64,000 bases of DNA from Halicephalobus mephisto (GCA_009193035.1 SWDT01000567.1:186001-250000); one strand, 5' to 3'. Positions 1 to 11,654 are shown, numbered from the stretch's first letter. The notes: a model not told the origin generated them from the sequence alone. Translations and numbers: made by a program.

Positions 1-2745
1 GCACGAATAGAAAAGTACTGGATATCCTTGAAACTTTCAGGATAGATTTTATAATCTAAGTCATCAATATCTCTAAAACTTGTCTAAGTTATGACATCTG
101 TGGAAAAATTGATCTTGTACAAAAATACTATTGAATAAGAGTCGGAAATTATTTTTTATACTTACTGTTTGGATAATTTTTAATTTCTTTGCTGTTTTCG
201 TTTTTATACTTTTAGTCATGATTTGTTCTGGGTACTACTTGATTTAAAGAACTTTACTAAAATTGTTTGAATAGGCAGAAAAAAATTGATATAGCCATAG
301 CTTTTATATTTGGAGACAACGGTTCCGATATAAACAGGACTTTTTAAAACAAGAAAGACTGATTTCTTGTGAGAAATCCAGAAGATCAAGAAAAGCTGTA
401 AAATCTGTTGAACGACAAATTAAGATAACAACTGAGGACTAGCTCAAGTGACTAACTTCAAATACCAATAATGCAACTATCGGTCCATAAGCCAATTCTA
501 TTAATATTTGGACGGTATAAAGTAAATTGATTAAAGCTGATCTTTGTGATCGTTAGGGAGTTGGAAAACTGCTTATCTCGTTTGTGAATCAAAGGGGAAA
601 CTTGATTGAGTTTGGGAGCACTGTTCTTGGTCATTTGACATGTGAGCAAAGACATTGTAGAATGATGAATTAGCTTCCTATTTGGTACTGAAGGAATCCG
701 GTAGGTTTGACATACTGATGTAAAATTTGACCCGAAGTATCAGATTCCAATAGTCAAACATGGTAGTGGTATACTCATGACGTGGTGATTTTTTTCTGCT
801 TTTCATGTCGGACTATTAATGCGAATTCATGGCATAATGAGTTCCCTAAAATATGCACCGATCTTAGAGGATTATGTTTCTTTTCGGTCGTCAGAATGTA
901 GGAACACAATTAGTTATTCCAACGTGACAATGGGAGAAAACACACTTCGAAACATGTGTAGGAGTGACTTTCTAATCACAAAATCAATGTTTTTCCTTGG
1001 CTGCCTTAGTTGCCAAACTTGAATTTTACTAAATATATTTGGGGCAGTGTCAAAAGAAAGTGACGTGATCAAAAGTTAGGAATCTAGGTGAAAAAGGTTC
1101 TCTAACCAATCGCGAATGGACTGGTATTGATTGATTTTTTATCGACAAGTTAGTTCAAAAAATAGAAAGTTGTTGTCATTTAGTAATTACACCTCAAGAG
1201 TACGCTACAAATCACTGTGTTTATAGATTTCGTAATTGGAATAACAGACAAAAATATGAAATTTTTATGACTTTTTTGTTGCATTAAAAATTGGTCCTCG
1301 TGAGTTGCTTTTGTGAACGTTTTTTGGAGGATTTAGAAAAATATTAAAATAATTAACGATAGCTACGCAATGTCGACGCTTAATTATCAAACTATTGAGT
1401 CAGCGAAAAATTACAGAAATTGTTAATTGCTTTAAGACTTTACTGCATAGTATATTGAAAAGCGAAAATCACAAAAAGTCCAGTTCTAAAATCTGTGAAA
1501 ATAAAGGAGAAACTTTGTTCAAATCACTGTCGATAAAGATTGATCGAAAGTAGTCTTTTGTTTTCTTTTGATATATTAATTTGTACTTTTTACATAGTTT
1601 TTTTTCAGCAAAAAGTTTGACTATGATGATTTATAGTGTTATTAGTATAGTTATATAAAAAAACCGAAATATTTTTCCACAACAAATTTCGGAACATGGA
1701 ATATTATGATATGGAAAGCATTTTCAGAAGTTTTTAAATGTGAAATGGGTTTTGTTTTTTCCATGTGGATATTTGTAGTTGTCTGGGATTTCTCAAAGAC
1801 AAACCTTTATCATTCACTAAGAGGACTCAATCATGACAACTTACTTTTTAAAAGAAAAACACTAAAATACACGTTAATGGAAACTCATAAAAGTACTTTT
1901 GTTAGAAGAGTATTAATTTTTTTGATTTTTTTCACTGAGCTTATATCCTTTGAAAATTCTATGTGGCATCATTGCTCACAATATTTACCGTGAAGGGAAT
2001 TTAATAGCAGTTGAGAACTCAAATGAGCCATTTTGCAAAATTAGGGACTAATCTCCTAAGAAACTATTAAATCTCTATCTGAATAAAGATTTTTAAAGTA
2101 ATCAATTTGAATGGGAAATTTCTTGATTGTCAGATAATTTTTCTTGTTTTTCAGTAAAAAAGTATAATGTATATTTGGATCTAATTTACCAACAACGCTT
2201 TGTAGTTTTTTTTAAATTTTCGGTCGTTTTTTAAATGGAAGAATTTTAATAACATGGAAATATTTTATTTTTTGTATTGATCTCTTATTGACTTTTATTC
2301 CACTAAGTAAGAAATTTGGGATTTTTGTACACTTTGGTTTAAGATCTTATTTTATATTTGACTTACGAATGGTATCTCGTCAATTTCGAAGTTTGAATTG
2401 TATTTTTCCAAATAAATTAGAAAAATTTTGACAATATAGAAAATGCTTTAATTTTTGTGTACTTATATGTTATCTGCTCAGCTTAATTTCATCATCTAAT
2501 GTGAAAATTGAGTTTTACATGTATTTCCTCCAGTTTTTGTGATCAATAGTTCTGAAATTAGGAATTATATTTTTTATCTATATGTTTTCCAAGAGAACAA
2601 AGCTTAATGGAGTTGCGAAAGAGTTTATTTAAATACTAACAATAGTGAAATCGAAATTTGTTTTCATATGCATTATAACCACCGGAAATGAGCCTACACT
2701 GGCTAACCATTCTGGTACACGGATGTGATTTGTCCAATTTTTAGT
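1..2745. other. Gene-free AT-rich spacer
   Basis: No exon with convincing splice sites or protein similarity was found on either strand. The few open frames of 60-95 codons here read as low-complexity and share no recognisable motif. The sequence is AT-rich and mostly free of the dispersed hairpin repeats that fill later spacers. It lies downstream of the svop-1-like gene, whose stop is at 2746-2748. It could still contain 3' UTR or noncoding RNA that I cannot see. Confidence 0.5.
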
Positions 2746-5700
2746 TCAATGTGTTTCCTGAAAAAAAATTTCGAAAATATTACAATGAAGAGGAACTTTA
2801 CCCTCATCTGTCGTCCCTTGGTTTCTATAGGCAAAGAAATGGCGGCTGCTACCCCCAGAACCGCAGTTACTCCATAAATGGTGATGGGAATGTAGAGCGA
2901 ATGTCCAGAAGCTACCTGGGCGACGAATGGTGTAATAATAGCCTAGAATATTAAATATAATCATGCTATTATAAAAACGAAAGTGAGTTTTGTTGCGAAT
3001 TGGTCTTGACGTGATTTTCGAAATTTTCCAGAAACTAAAATCGTCTAAAATTCTGATTCCACAACTTCACAGCTTTGAAATTAATTTTTCGGAACTATAT
3101 TCTACTTAAATAGATCTGGAAATTTCTATATTAGAGTGTATAAAATACATATCTATTCATCTTTTGGGATTAATAGTGGTATATAAAAGTACTGATGGGG
3201 ATTCGAAAAAGTACAACACCCGTGTTCTGATGAATACAGATGGCCGTGTTTGTATTTTTAATTTTAATGAACTTCCTACCCCCAGTCGAGCCATGGAACT
3301 AGATGCTCCGAGTCCGATAGCTCTCAATGTTGTCGGATAAACTTCAGGAGTGTAGACGTAGACACATTGGAATGCTCCGGAGATAAAAGCACGAGCGACG
3401 AAAATGAAGAAAGTCACCCAAGCTCGATTGAGACAGAAATACAGTAAGAACATGAAGACGGAATAGACCCCGAATTCTACGGCCATGGTTTTCTTTCTTC
3501 CTAGCCATTCAATGATTCCGGCAGTGAGTATTAATCCCGGAAATTCAGAAAGTGTAGTTGACAGAAGATCAAGGTAATCCTTCTGGACCAAAGGACGACA
3601 TCCACTGAGAGTCACGTTCGCGACAGGTCCTCCACCGTGACATTGGTCTGTGGTTTGGAATAATACCGTTGTGAAGAGCACAATACCGTAATAACAGAAG
3701 GCATTGACGGACCAAATGAACCAGAGTAATAATGTTGTTTTGAAAAGTTCGTTGACAAAAAGGTTCGCCACGTGTCCACGATGTTCTGGCTGAAATTTGA
3801 ATAATTTTTAATTTTTTAGTTTACAATGAAAATAATTCGCATATCGTGAGATACTGTAATGGTATGATTTGTTAGATATCCACAGTACTTTCGTATATAA
3901 TTATTGTTAGATCGTCGCTGGGGACTCCGGATCCGCGTGTGGACGAAAAATATATAAAAATAACTTTATGGGGGCCAAAGGCACGAGATAAATCACAACT
4001 CTGCAAAAATTCTTGCGCAATCTTCAAATTCCCACCAATCCGCAATCGTACACCTTTCGTTGATCCTCAGGGTATTTCCCTTCAGGACCAAAGTTATACA
4101 AGTTTCCATTCAAATAAATTATGCGTAATCCAACAATTATTAACCATGAAGAATGAACGGAAGATTATGTACCCCAAGACAGAAGTTAGATACCGTAAAA
4201 ACTCTAATAGACGGGTTGTCCGTCTATTTTTCAATGCCCCCAAAACAGTACCCTTATATGTTTTAATTCCTTCAAAAATACACTTATTTGTCTTTAAATA
4301 TCCTCAAAAAAATGTCCGTCTATTAGAGTTTTTACGGTATTCTAAAAGAAGTGAATTTTTAAAAATTAATTGCGAAATTACACAAAACTGAAATTATACA
4401 CTACTGTAGTTTCCAAAAAATCGTGTTGGGGTAATTTGACAAAAAATTCTTTTAAATTCATGATAAAATTATTTTTATTTTTATTAGAATTCTATGAAAT
4501 TTTGGAGAATCTAAAAGATAATTCTAAAACTTTTTAGAAGCTGGTGGAAGTTTCAGAAGTCTTCCAGAATCTCTTAGAGATTCTTAGAATCTCCTCCGAA
4601 CTTGATATAAATTTTTCAAAATCAAGGATTCTAGAAAATTTTTAAAATCGTAGAAATTACTGTATGAAATTTTTGCAGTAATAGTCATTTTTAATTTTTA
4701 AAGTACTGTTTGATGGATACTTACATTGTGATTAGGATGTTCAATAAGCTTTCCCTTTGGCATTGTTTTTCCGTTTTCCCTCGCTACTCGTTGAAGTGTC
4801 ATATACGCAGCTTCAGTGTTTCCAGACGCCATCAAATAACGAGCACTTTCAGGAAGCCACTGAAAATTAATTTTAAATAATTAATGGATAAGGATATAGC
4901 TTACGAAACAAGCAATCGCGAAAATTAGCAATGGAAAAGAGCTAAAAATCAGCAACCAACGCCATCCCCAAGTCTCCATGATGAACAGAGCCAGAATCGC
5001 TTCGAAAGCAGCCCCAACGGCCCAGAACGATTCTATCAAAACGACGCATTTAGCTCTTTGAGCCATTGGTAAGAATTCGGCATATAGAGTGACCCTAGAA
5101 ATTTAACAATTTTTATTACACAATATAGTCCATAATTTTGAAAGTATTGATAGTAACTTGGTTTACTATATGGTAATAAGGAAGCAACGTAGATTGTTAA
5201 AACTTTCAGAATGTCTTCTATAATTTGAATTATTAATGACATTTCTGAAATTTTTGCTTCAGAAGTTACGAAAGAAAACAAAATTTTCTTCAAAAAAAAT
5301 TGTGAAATTTCAAAAATAAAAAATGTAATGTTTTCTGATAGCTTATTATAGGTCTTGTTTGAAGTATTCTAGATTATCAGAAATCTCTGTTTACTTTTTG
5401 CTTCAAAAAACAAATTTTTTCTTCAAAAAAATTGTGAAATTTCATGTTTAAAAAATCTATACTTTCCATAAATTCTAAACTATAAATTTATTTTTTTAAA
5501 TCTAATTATCTACAGTACTTTCGTGTTACTGTATACTAAGAAAGTTACAACTAATACTTTCAAAATTATGAGTCATACTGTAAAATTAAAAAAAGATTTG
5601 ATGGTAGTTTCTATCTTGAAATATTGAATCTCTGAATTCATAAAACTAGTCTGATTTTTTCGTCCTCAGATCAGTCTTTTTGGTCACGATTGCCATATTA

Positions 5701-6801
5701 GGTCACATCAAGGACTAAAAAGACTGATCTAAAAACGATAAAATAAGACCAATGCTATGAAATCAGAAACAAACATTTTCAAGGAAAAAATATCGTACAG
5801 TATTCTCAACATTGAACTTACGATTGAGGAACTCCTCCTATTCCTATGCCAGTCAATCCTCGAAGAAGAAGGAAAGCATGGAAATTAGGGGCTAGAGAAC
5901 TCAGAGCCCCCATGGAGAAAGTCAGCAATGCCGACAGCATCAATCCTGTTCTTCTTCCGAACTTGTCACATACTCCACCCCATACGGTAGAAAAAAACAA
6001 CATTCCACTGAAGACACAAGTAGTTATCATAGCCTGCTGTACTGTATTAATTTCCCATTCACAGTACAGTGCTGGTGAGAGAATCGACAATATCATCATT
6101 TCCATTGCATCTGCCATCTAAAAGTGTACATTACCTCAGGCAATATTGCTTAATTCATTGAAAAGTTGTCTTTTTAAATTCAAAGTCGTAGGACTTTTTC
6201 TAATGCTCATTTCTCCGAAGCCGTCTCTGCCAAATAAGAATCGATTCTGCTTTTTTTGCCACTGGCATTTTTGGTCCAATGTTGTTTGTCAAATGCGCAA
6301 AACAAAAAAGAATAAAAGCTCTCCAAAATAGCGAAAAAATCAATTTTTAAAGTTTTAAAACAGACATACCCAGGCTAATCCGGTCAATAAAGATAATTTT
6401 AATTGGAATTTTCCAAATCCTAAATACTCTACCGCATCGTCAACAGTAAAAGTATCGGAATTTGGAGCTGTTTCCTTAGGGGCTTCTGAAGAATTAATAA
6501 TTTCCACATCTCCTTCGAGGCCTTCATACCGTACTGTTCCTCCATCATCTGCTCCTTTTTTAAGTCTAAAAATTATTTTTGAAATAAATATAATTTTAAA
6601 ATAAGCTTAATTTTAGTTAAATTTTTTATTTTTTATTAATTGAAGTTTTAAAATTTAAAAAACCACATTTGGTCGAAAATTAAAATTGATTTTTTAAAAT
6701 AAAACTCACTGTTTAATTAAGGATTTCGCAGTAAGATTAGAGTAGGTATCTGTCAACTTTGAAGCCTCGAGGACTTCGGTCAAGATGGCTTTATCACCCA
6801 T
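2746..6801 (-). CDS. svop-1: SVOP-like major facilitator transporter, 8 exons, ~523 aa
   Basis: Synaptic vesicle 2-related protein (SVOP), a 12-TM major facilitator; SVOP members sit on vesicle membranes in neurons and their substrate is not settled. Exons on the minus strand: 6710-6801, 6370-6565, 5822-6117, 4905-5094, 4725-4859, 3280-3789, 2802-2942 and 2746-2757, all joining in phase; the human protein is about 548 aa. The joined protein has the SVOP signature ending in LLTGLAW then [13 protein letters not shown] around residues 90-108, the MFS motif [13 protein letters not shown] near 143-154, a WLPESARYL segment and a PETKG-like IETKGR tail. A splice acceptor lies about 65 nt upstream of the ATG, so a trans-spliced leader is likely, and a seven-codon upstream frame precedes the start. 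The last intron is 44 nt and the last exon codes only three residues. Introns carry two separate miniature elements. Confidence 0.9.
4190..4340. mobile_element. 151-bp MITE with perfect 25-bp terminal inverted repeats
   Basis: Bases 4190-4214 (starting ATACCGTAAAAACTCTAATA) are the exact reverse complement of 4316-4340. Each end begins with the dinucleotide TA just inside the outer base, consistent with a TA target duplication as made by Tc1/mariner-type transposases, leaving a CCGTAAAA...TTTTACGG core. The interior has no transposase. It lies in intron 5 of the svop-1-like gene, between exons at 4725-4859 and 3280-3789. A long spurious open frame on the plus strand crosses it. Confidence 0.75.
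5126..5575 (-). mobile_element. MITE-like element copy 1 (~450 bp) in svop-1 intron
   Basis: The two ends are imperfect inverted repeats about 30 bp long around the core CATAATTTTGAAAGTATT. The body is near-identical to the reverse complement of 7173-7668, so the two are opposite-orientation copies of one element. TA dinucleotides flank both ends. No transposase is encoded. It sits in intron 3 of the svop-1-like gene. Confidence 0.7.
5668..5730. repeat. 18-bp-stem inverted repeat, member of a dispersed family
   Basis: AGATCAGTCTTTTTGGTC at 5668-5685 pairs with 5713-5730 across a 27-base loop with one mismatch. Related stem-loops with the same loop motif (TCACGATTGCCATTTTAG) and a nearby CAATGCCTCAGGG motif recur at about 14147-14216, 14272-14350, 16135-16210, 16285-16360, 16420-16500, 16560-16640, 16715-16780 and 55840-55905. 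Confidence 0.7.
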
Positions 6802-7172
6802 TTTCGAAAGTCCGCCGAAGTCGACTTTATTCTTCTTCGATCAATTTTCCGTCTTGGATATCATCTAAAAATAAACAATAAAGTCTTTTTAGAAAATTAC
6901 GACTAAATTCGTCAATGATATTCCAGCATGGAAAATGGAGAAGCCACTACGCCAGAGGGAAAACACGAAAGAACTGAAAAAACGGAGACTGGGTTGCCAG
7001 TGTGCTTTAGACGTGCGTCTCTCATGCATCTGCACGTCCCGGTCTCCGTTGCCGGACCTTGTTTGGAGGTAGAATGCCATTTTATAATTTATAGCCAAAG
7101 AAATCCTTTTAAGAGGGTATTTAAATGTTATTTCTTACTTCTTCAGTATCCATGGGTATTTACTACATATTA
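6802..7172. promoter_or_regulatory. Upstream region of svop-1 with a GC-richer hairpin
   Basis: This 371-bp stretch precedes the svop-1 start. A GC-richer island (about 6930-7080) contains a hairpin whose outer arms, ACGGAGACTGGG at 6982 and CCCGGTCTCCGT ending at 7049, pair with one mismatch, and an inner 7-bp perfect stem GACGTGC/GCACGTC. It may be a 5' untranslated exon, a promoter, or a structured RNA. No coding frame here has splice support. Confidence 0.35.
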
Positions 7173-7668
7173 TGACTCATAATTTTGAAAGTATTAGTTG
7201 TAACTTTCTTAGTATACAGTAACACGAAAGTACTGTAGATAATTAGATTTAAAAAAATAAATTTATAGTTCAAGTTGCCAGAAAGTACTGTATATTTTAC
7301 ATTTTAGAATTTATGGAAAGTACAGATTTTTTTAATATGAAATTTCACAATTTTTGTGAAGAAAAAATTTGTTTTCTTTCGTAACTTCTAAAGCAGAAAG
7401 TAAACAGAGATTTCTGATAATCTAGAATACTTCAAACAAGACCTATAATAAGCTATCAGAAAACATTACATTTTTTATTTTTGAAATTTCACAATTTTTT
7501 TTGAAGAAAATTTTGTTTTCTTTTGTAACTTCTGAAGCAGAAACTTCAGAAATATCGTTAATAATTCAAATTATAGAAGACATTCTGAAAGTTTTAACAA
7601 TCTACGTTGCTTCCTCATTACCACATAGTAAACCAAGTTACTATCAATACTTTCAAAATTATGGACTT
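7173..7668 (+). mobile_element. MITE-like element copy 2 (~496 bp)
   Basis: Near-identical to the reverse complement of the copy at 5126-5575, with the same roughly 30-bp imperfect terminal inverted repeats and TA on both flanks. It has no coding capacity and lies between svop-1 and the small membrane-protein gene. The pair forms a half-kilobase inverted repeat about 1.6 kb apart. Confidence 0.7.
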
Positions 7669-8118
7669 TAATTTCAAACTTCCAAACATAGAAAAATAAT
7701 TATATATTTTGATTAAAAAATTCCTACATTTTTCTAAAAATTATATTTTAAAAAATTAATTTTTGAAATTTTTTAGGATTAACCCATAATTTCGGTTTTT
7801 CGTGAATTATTTCGTATTTTACTTTTCACAAAATTTTGGAAATTCAAGTTAGGACCATTTCGTTGAAAAATTTTTATTTTTATAATAAAATAATTCCGTT
7901 TTTTAAATTTTCTTTGAATTTTTCTCTAATTTGAAATAAATCTAAAATTAAAAATTTCAGAAACTCAAAAATTGCAGAAATTCGAATCGATATAATTTTA
8001 TAAAAACATTCATTTTCGTTTTTTTAAATTTTTTACAAACTGGAGATTGAGGAAATATCTACAGTAAGTTGTTAATTTGATTACATGATGAAGAGTTATT
8101 TATTTTTACCCGATACTG
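7669..8118. other. AT-rich 3' spacer of the PPPY-tail gene
   Basis: Nothing beyond AT-rich low-complexity sequence is visible. A minus-strand AATAAA at 8099-8104 lies about 15 nt after the stop of the neighbouring gene and is its probable polyadenylation signal. Confidence 0.5.
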
Positions 8119-8589
8119 TTACCGTATGGTTGTGTTACTAGATACAGAATTCGATCTAGATTCTGTAAAATACGGTGGAGGAGAATTGGCTTCCAACGGG
8201 GGCGGAATGATGGGGGGTACTTCTTCGTTAACTTCAATGACTGAGATTGTCGGGATTACCGGAGTTCTTCTTGCGTGTTTTACAGTATCCTCGTACCGAG
8301 GTGGAGGGGGATGCTGACGGAACATTTCGAAATAGGGACTTCTTGCGAAAGCAAGCGATAGGGTAGATGGCTGTTCGGTGTCTTCTGTCGAGGACTGAGT
8401 CGGTGATTGTGGACGTCTTCTACGACTATTATTAATTTTATTTAAGAAATTACTAAAAATCTACCTCATGTGAAGAAGATAAACAAGACATAATCTGATT
8501 CCACAGAGAGTGATGCTCATCCCGAGGATGAGGGGGGCTGCATAGACGAATATCTCCATTGGTTCATCTGGCTTCGGGGTTGAATTCAT
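8119..8589 (-). CDS. Small single-pass membrane protein with PPPY tail, 143 aa
   Basis: Two exons, 8465-8589 and 8119-8425, joined across a 39-nt intron, give 143 residues. A short N-terminus is followed by one hydrophobic segment (about residues 13-40, from EIFVYAAPLILG on). An RRRR stop-transfer patch begins the tail, which is rich in proline and serine with PPPPRYED and SPPPYFTE. PPPY matches the PPxY ligand of WW domains, as in Nedd4-family ubiquitin ligases, so an adaptor role is an inference. There is no signal peptide upstream of the hydrophobic stretch. I do not recognise an orthologue. It starts 241 bp after the Kunitz gene on the same strand, a spacing compatible with a worm operon. 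Confidence 0.75.
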
Positions 8590-8826
8590 TTTTTCTTCCG
8601 CAAAAAGTCGATCGAAACGTCACCAATCAATTTTGAAACCTCAACAAAAGAACTCCGGCATGAGAGTCCCTGGTGATAAGCCTCTTTAATCGATGATAAC
8701 CTTGATTTTTTTCTTTTTATTTGAGATTCTCATTTGTTTCCATGTTCTCTCACGACTATTTTGATAAGAAAGAAAGTTAAAGAGATTCAGAAACTCCGTT
8801 TTGCTTATTTCATTAAACTAATGACT

Positions 8827-8832
8827 TTTATT
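8827..8832 (-). terminator. Polyadenylation signal overlapping the Kunitz gene stop
   Basis: On the minus strand the final codons run AAC TAA TAAAAG, so AATAAA shares bases with the stop codon at 8831-8833. If used, the 3' UTR is only about 15-20 nt, which would suit an upstream operon gene. AT-rich sequence makes chance matches easy. Confidence 0.4.
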
Positions 8833-11654
8833 AGTTCCGACAACAATGGTATTTCATATCAGCTGTTAATCGACAACTACCTTTACAGGATCTTCTGTCT
8901 TGTTCGTCGATGCAAGGGAGCATTTCTCCGTTCGACTTCCTGACGGGATGTCGACAGATTTCTTGTTTTCTCGGATTCGGACAACATGAATGAGACCCAT
9001 CTAGTAACTTCAAACACGAATGTTTTGAAGTACAAGCATTCGGATCGGAAGGATTACATCTAGAAAAAATTTGTCAATTTTTAATTTTTGCATTATCTTA
9101 CTTCTTAGGTTTGTTTGATTTTTGATCGATAATCGGCATTTCTCCATTCGGACAAGTAAAAATATCAACATCGTGACAGCAGTAGAAAATGGGTGAAGTG
9201 ACGTTTTTTTCCGATTCTGCTAAGGCTAAACAGTGGGTTCCTGAAGGACAAGTTGTTTCTCCGGGGAAACACTTCCGGGGTCGACTGGATTTCTCGTCCA
9301 CATAAGGTAAGACACAAGTTTTTTCTGGTTTGCAACAAAGACTTTTTTTAACAGGAGCTCCACCTAGGTCTGCCTTGATGCAGAAGTGCCCTTCGCTCGG
9401 ACAGTTCCCAGGAACCCCCATAGTGCAAACATGAGGTTGATTGAATTCCTGTCTGAGGGCTTTCCATCCGAAAGGACATTCCAACGCCGGAGTGCAACAA
9501 ATATGTTCCTAAAAACGAAAATTTAAATAAAATTTTAAAATATAATTATATACATTATTTGGAGCTTTTTGACAAGTGTAGCCTTCTGGACAGTTCTTCT
9601 CGACATCAGGCACACATCTGACAGCATCTCCGATCCCTACTGTAGTCAGCATCATGCTTTCTGGAGCAGGACACGTCGGGGCGGTCTTGCAGCAGATAGA
9701 AGAGTACTTTGATCTTTGGATGCACTCGTACCCCAACGGACACCCACTTTTGGTCTTCAAGTTGCACATCTGGGGTTGCTCCGTGAACGGATTGATGTGG
9801 ACCCCGTTTCCCTCAGGACAAGTACCCACGCAATAGTCTGTACATGTCTCTAAACTAGGAAAACTATTAAGTTGTTCGGAACAGGATGAGATCTCCACTT
9901 GAGTACATTGTCCTTTTTTGTAATTGAACGTCCAAATTGTTCGAAGTTCGTTTCTTCCTTGTCGACATGGAGTCTTGACGTCAAAGGGAGTCCCGCAGAC
10001 GTACTCGGCACTGGGACAACAGACTTTCCGATTGCCTCGGACGATACAGGTGTAATTCTGGGGACAATCTTTGTTCGTATGACAACTAGCGATTCTACTG
10101 ACGGCATATCGGTCTGGCCAGGGATCTCCCTTCAAACAAGAAACTAAAATTTGGCCTTAATAGAGATAGTAATAAATTACTGTACTTTGTGGAGCACAGA
10201 ACTTCAAACATTCTCCTTTAGTTTTGAAATTGTTTTCGTTTCCGGCACATCCTAGGTAGGCGAAAGGACGACAAAGATTGGCTCCACTGTCGTAGAAGAA
10301 TCTCGTTTCGCTTACGGTACCGCAATGTTTCCCTGCATCTACAGACATCCCACATATCCTGTCAGCTTTCCAGCAACAAACAGATTCCATTCCTCGACCG
10401 ATGCATTCGTAACCTCCAGGACATGGAATCCTGTCTCCTTCACAATGTTTCAAATTTCCAAAGGCATCCATCAACGGAAGGCCCTTGAGACAACGAGCAA
10501 GTGCCCCACAGCCCTTCGTACACTCTTCTTTCGTGGAGAACCTATTCGCATTCCCGCCGCATCCGTTAAAAAGGAACTCTATACATTGGCCGACAGAAAC
10601 ATCGAAGTGATAAGCCGAATGAGGAACGGAAACCCCGCATTGGTACCCCGAGTCCTTGGGCATTCGACAAAGTACACCTAAAGTTGGAAATGCGTCAAGG
10701 GATTTAGTTACGTCTAGCTATTAGAATTAAGATCTTTATGGAAATCACAGATATTAGGAAAAAGAATTTGGAGAACGCAGAATTACACTAAAGTGAGGGA
10801 CTCGGGTTTAAATACTCTAGATCCAATGGACTATATTATGCTTAGAGGGTTTTGTAAACAAAAAACCGTAACTTCTTCGTGATGAAAACGCAACAAAGAT
10901 GATATTTTCATTATGAAAGATATTAACTTTCGTGCGAAATTTCGTTATAAAAGATCTCATTACTTATCTGTGATGTCTAACGTAACTTTCATCGAGTATT
11001 ACAGTTTCCGTGAAAAGTATGTTGAGATTTTGGTCGCAAAACTTGTAACTTTTGTACGAAATTTCTCTATGAAAAAGTTTATAACTTTTGTACGAAATTT
11101 CGTTATGAAAAATTTTATAACTTTTGTACAAAATTTCTCTATGAAAAATTTTATAATTTTTGTACGAAATTTCGTTATGAAAGATTTCATGACCTATTTG
11201 TTATGTTTAACGTAACTTTTATCAAATATCACTATTTTTCGTAACAAATATCTTGTGATTTTCGTCACAAAAAGTTTGTTACTTTGTATGTAATATTTTC
11301 GTCACGAAAGATCTCTGAACTTTTGACGTTTAGCGTAACTTTTGTTAAATGTTAAGATATTTGTTATAAATATCGAATATCTATGAAAATAGTGACGATT
11401 TTATATTATGTATGAAATTTCAAAATTGTTACGAAATCCACACGGAATAGTTATTGATCGCACCTGTTGTGAAGGCAAACGTTACTGTTTTCATATTATT
11501 ATCCATTGGATTAAAGAGGAACGTTAACGAACACCTAAGGGATTGAATTGGATTGAATTGGATCTCCTTTATCCGGCGAACACTTACCTCCTAGATTGCC
11601 CTCTACTTCGAGTGAATAAAGAAGAAAAAAGAGAAAAATTAACAACCTCGTCAT
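8831..11654 (-). CDS. Secreted three-Kunitz, lustrin-like cysteine-rich protein, 594 aa
   Basis: Five exons: 11588-11654, 10186-10677, 9554-10143, 9102-9508 and 8831-9059. Exon 1 encodes a signal peptide (MTRLLIFLFFLLYSLEVEG). Then come a Kunitz domain (CRMP...CGGNANRF...C), a lustrin-like Cys-rich repeat, a second Kunitz domain (CAGNENNF), a third divergent one (CGTPF...CRQG) lacking the usual GC-GNxN core, and several further Cys-rich repeats to the end. Kunitz domains classically inhibit serine proteases, and nematode proteins of this build are extracellular, some tied to cuticle moulting. The residue after the second Kunitz cysteine (P1) is Gly in domains 1 and 2 and Arg in domain 3, so only domain 3 looks like a trypsin-type inhibitor. 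Intron 1 is about 0.9 kb and holds a 36-bp minisatellite. An AATAAA overlaps the stop codon. Confidence 0.88.
11047..11190. repeat. Four tandem 36-bp units in the Kunitz gene intron
   Basis: Units begin at 11047, 11083, 11119 and 11155 with AACTTTTGTACGAAATTTC; variants CTCTAT and CGTTAT alternate, giving a 72-bp higher-order period. Degenerate flanking copies extend to about 10930 and 11350. Because 36 is a multiple of three, both strands stay open with 12-residue repeats, so the open frames here are a by-product of the repeat. Confidence 0.75.

Noticed and set aside
3939..4391. 150-codon plus-strand open frame
   Set aside because: It lies inside svop-1 intron 5, crosses the whole 4190-4340 MITE, and has no splice or family support.
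10913..11215. 100-codon open frame with 12-residue repeats
   Set aside because: It is created by the 36-bp tandem repeat; the opposite strand is open too, which is a composition effect.
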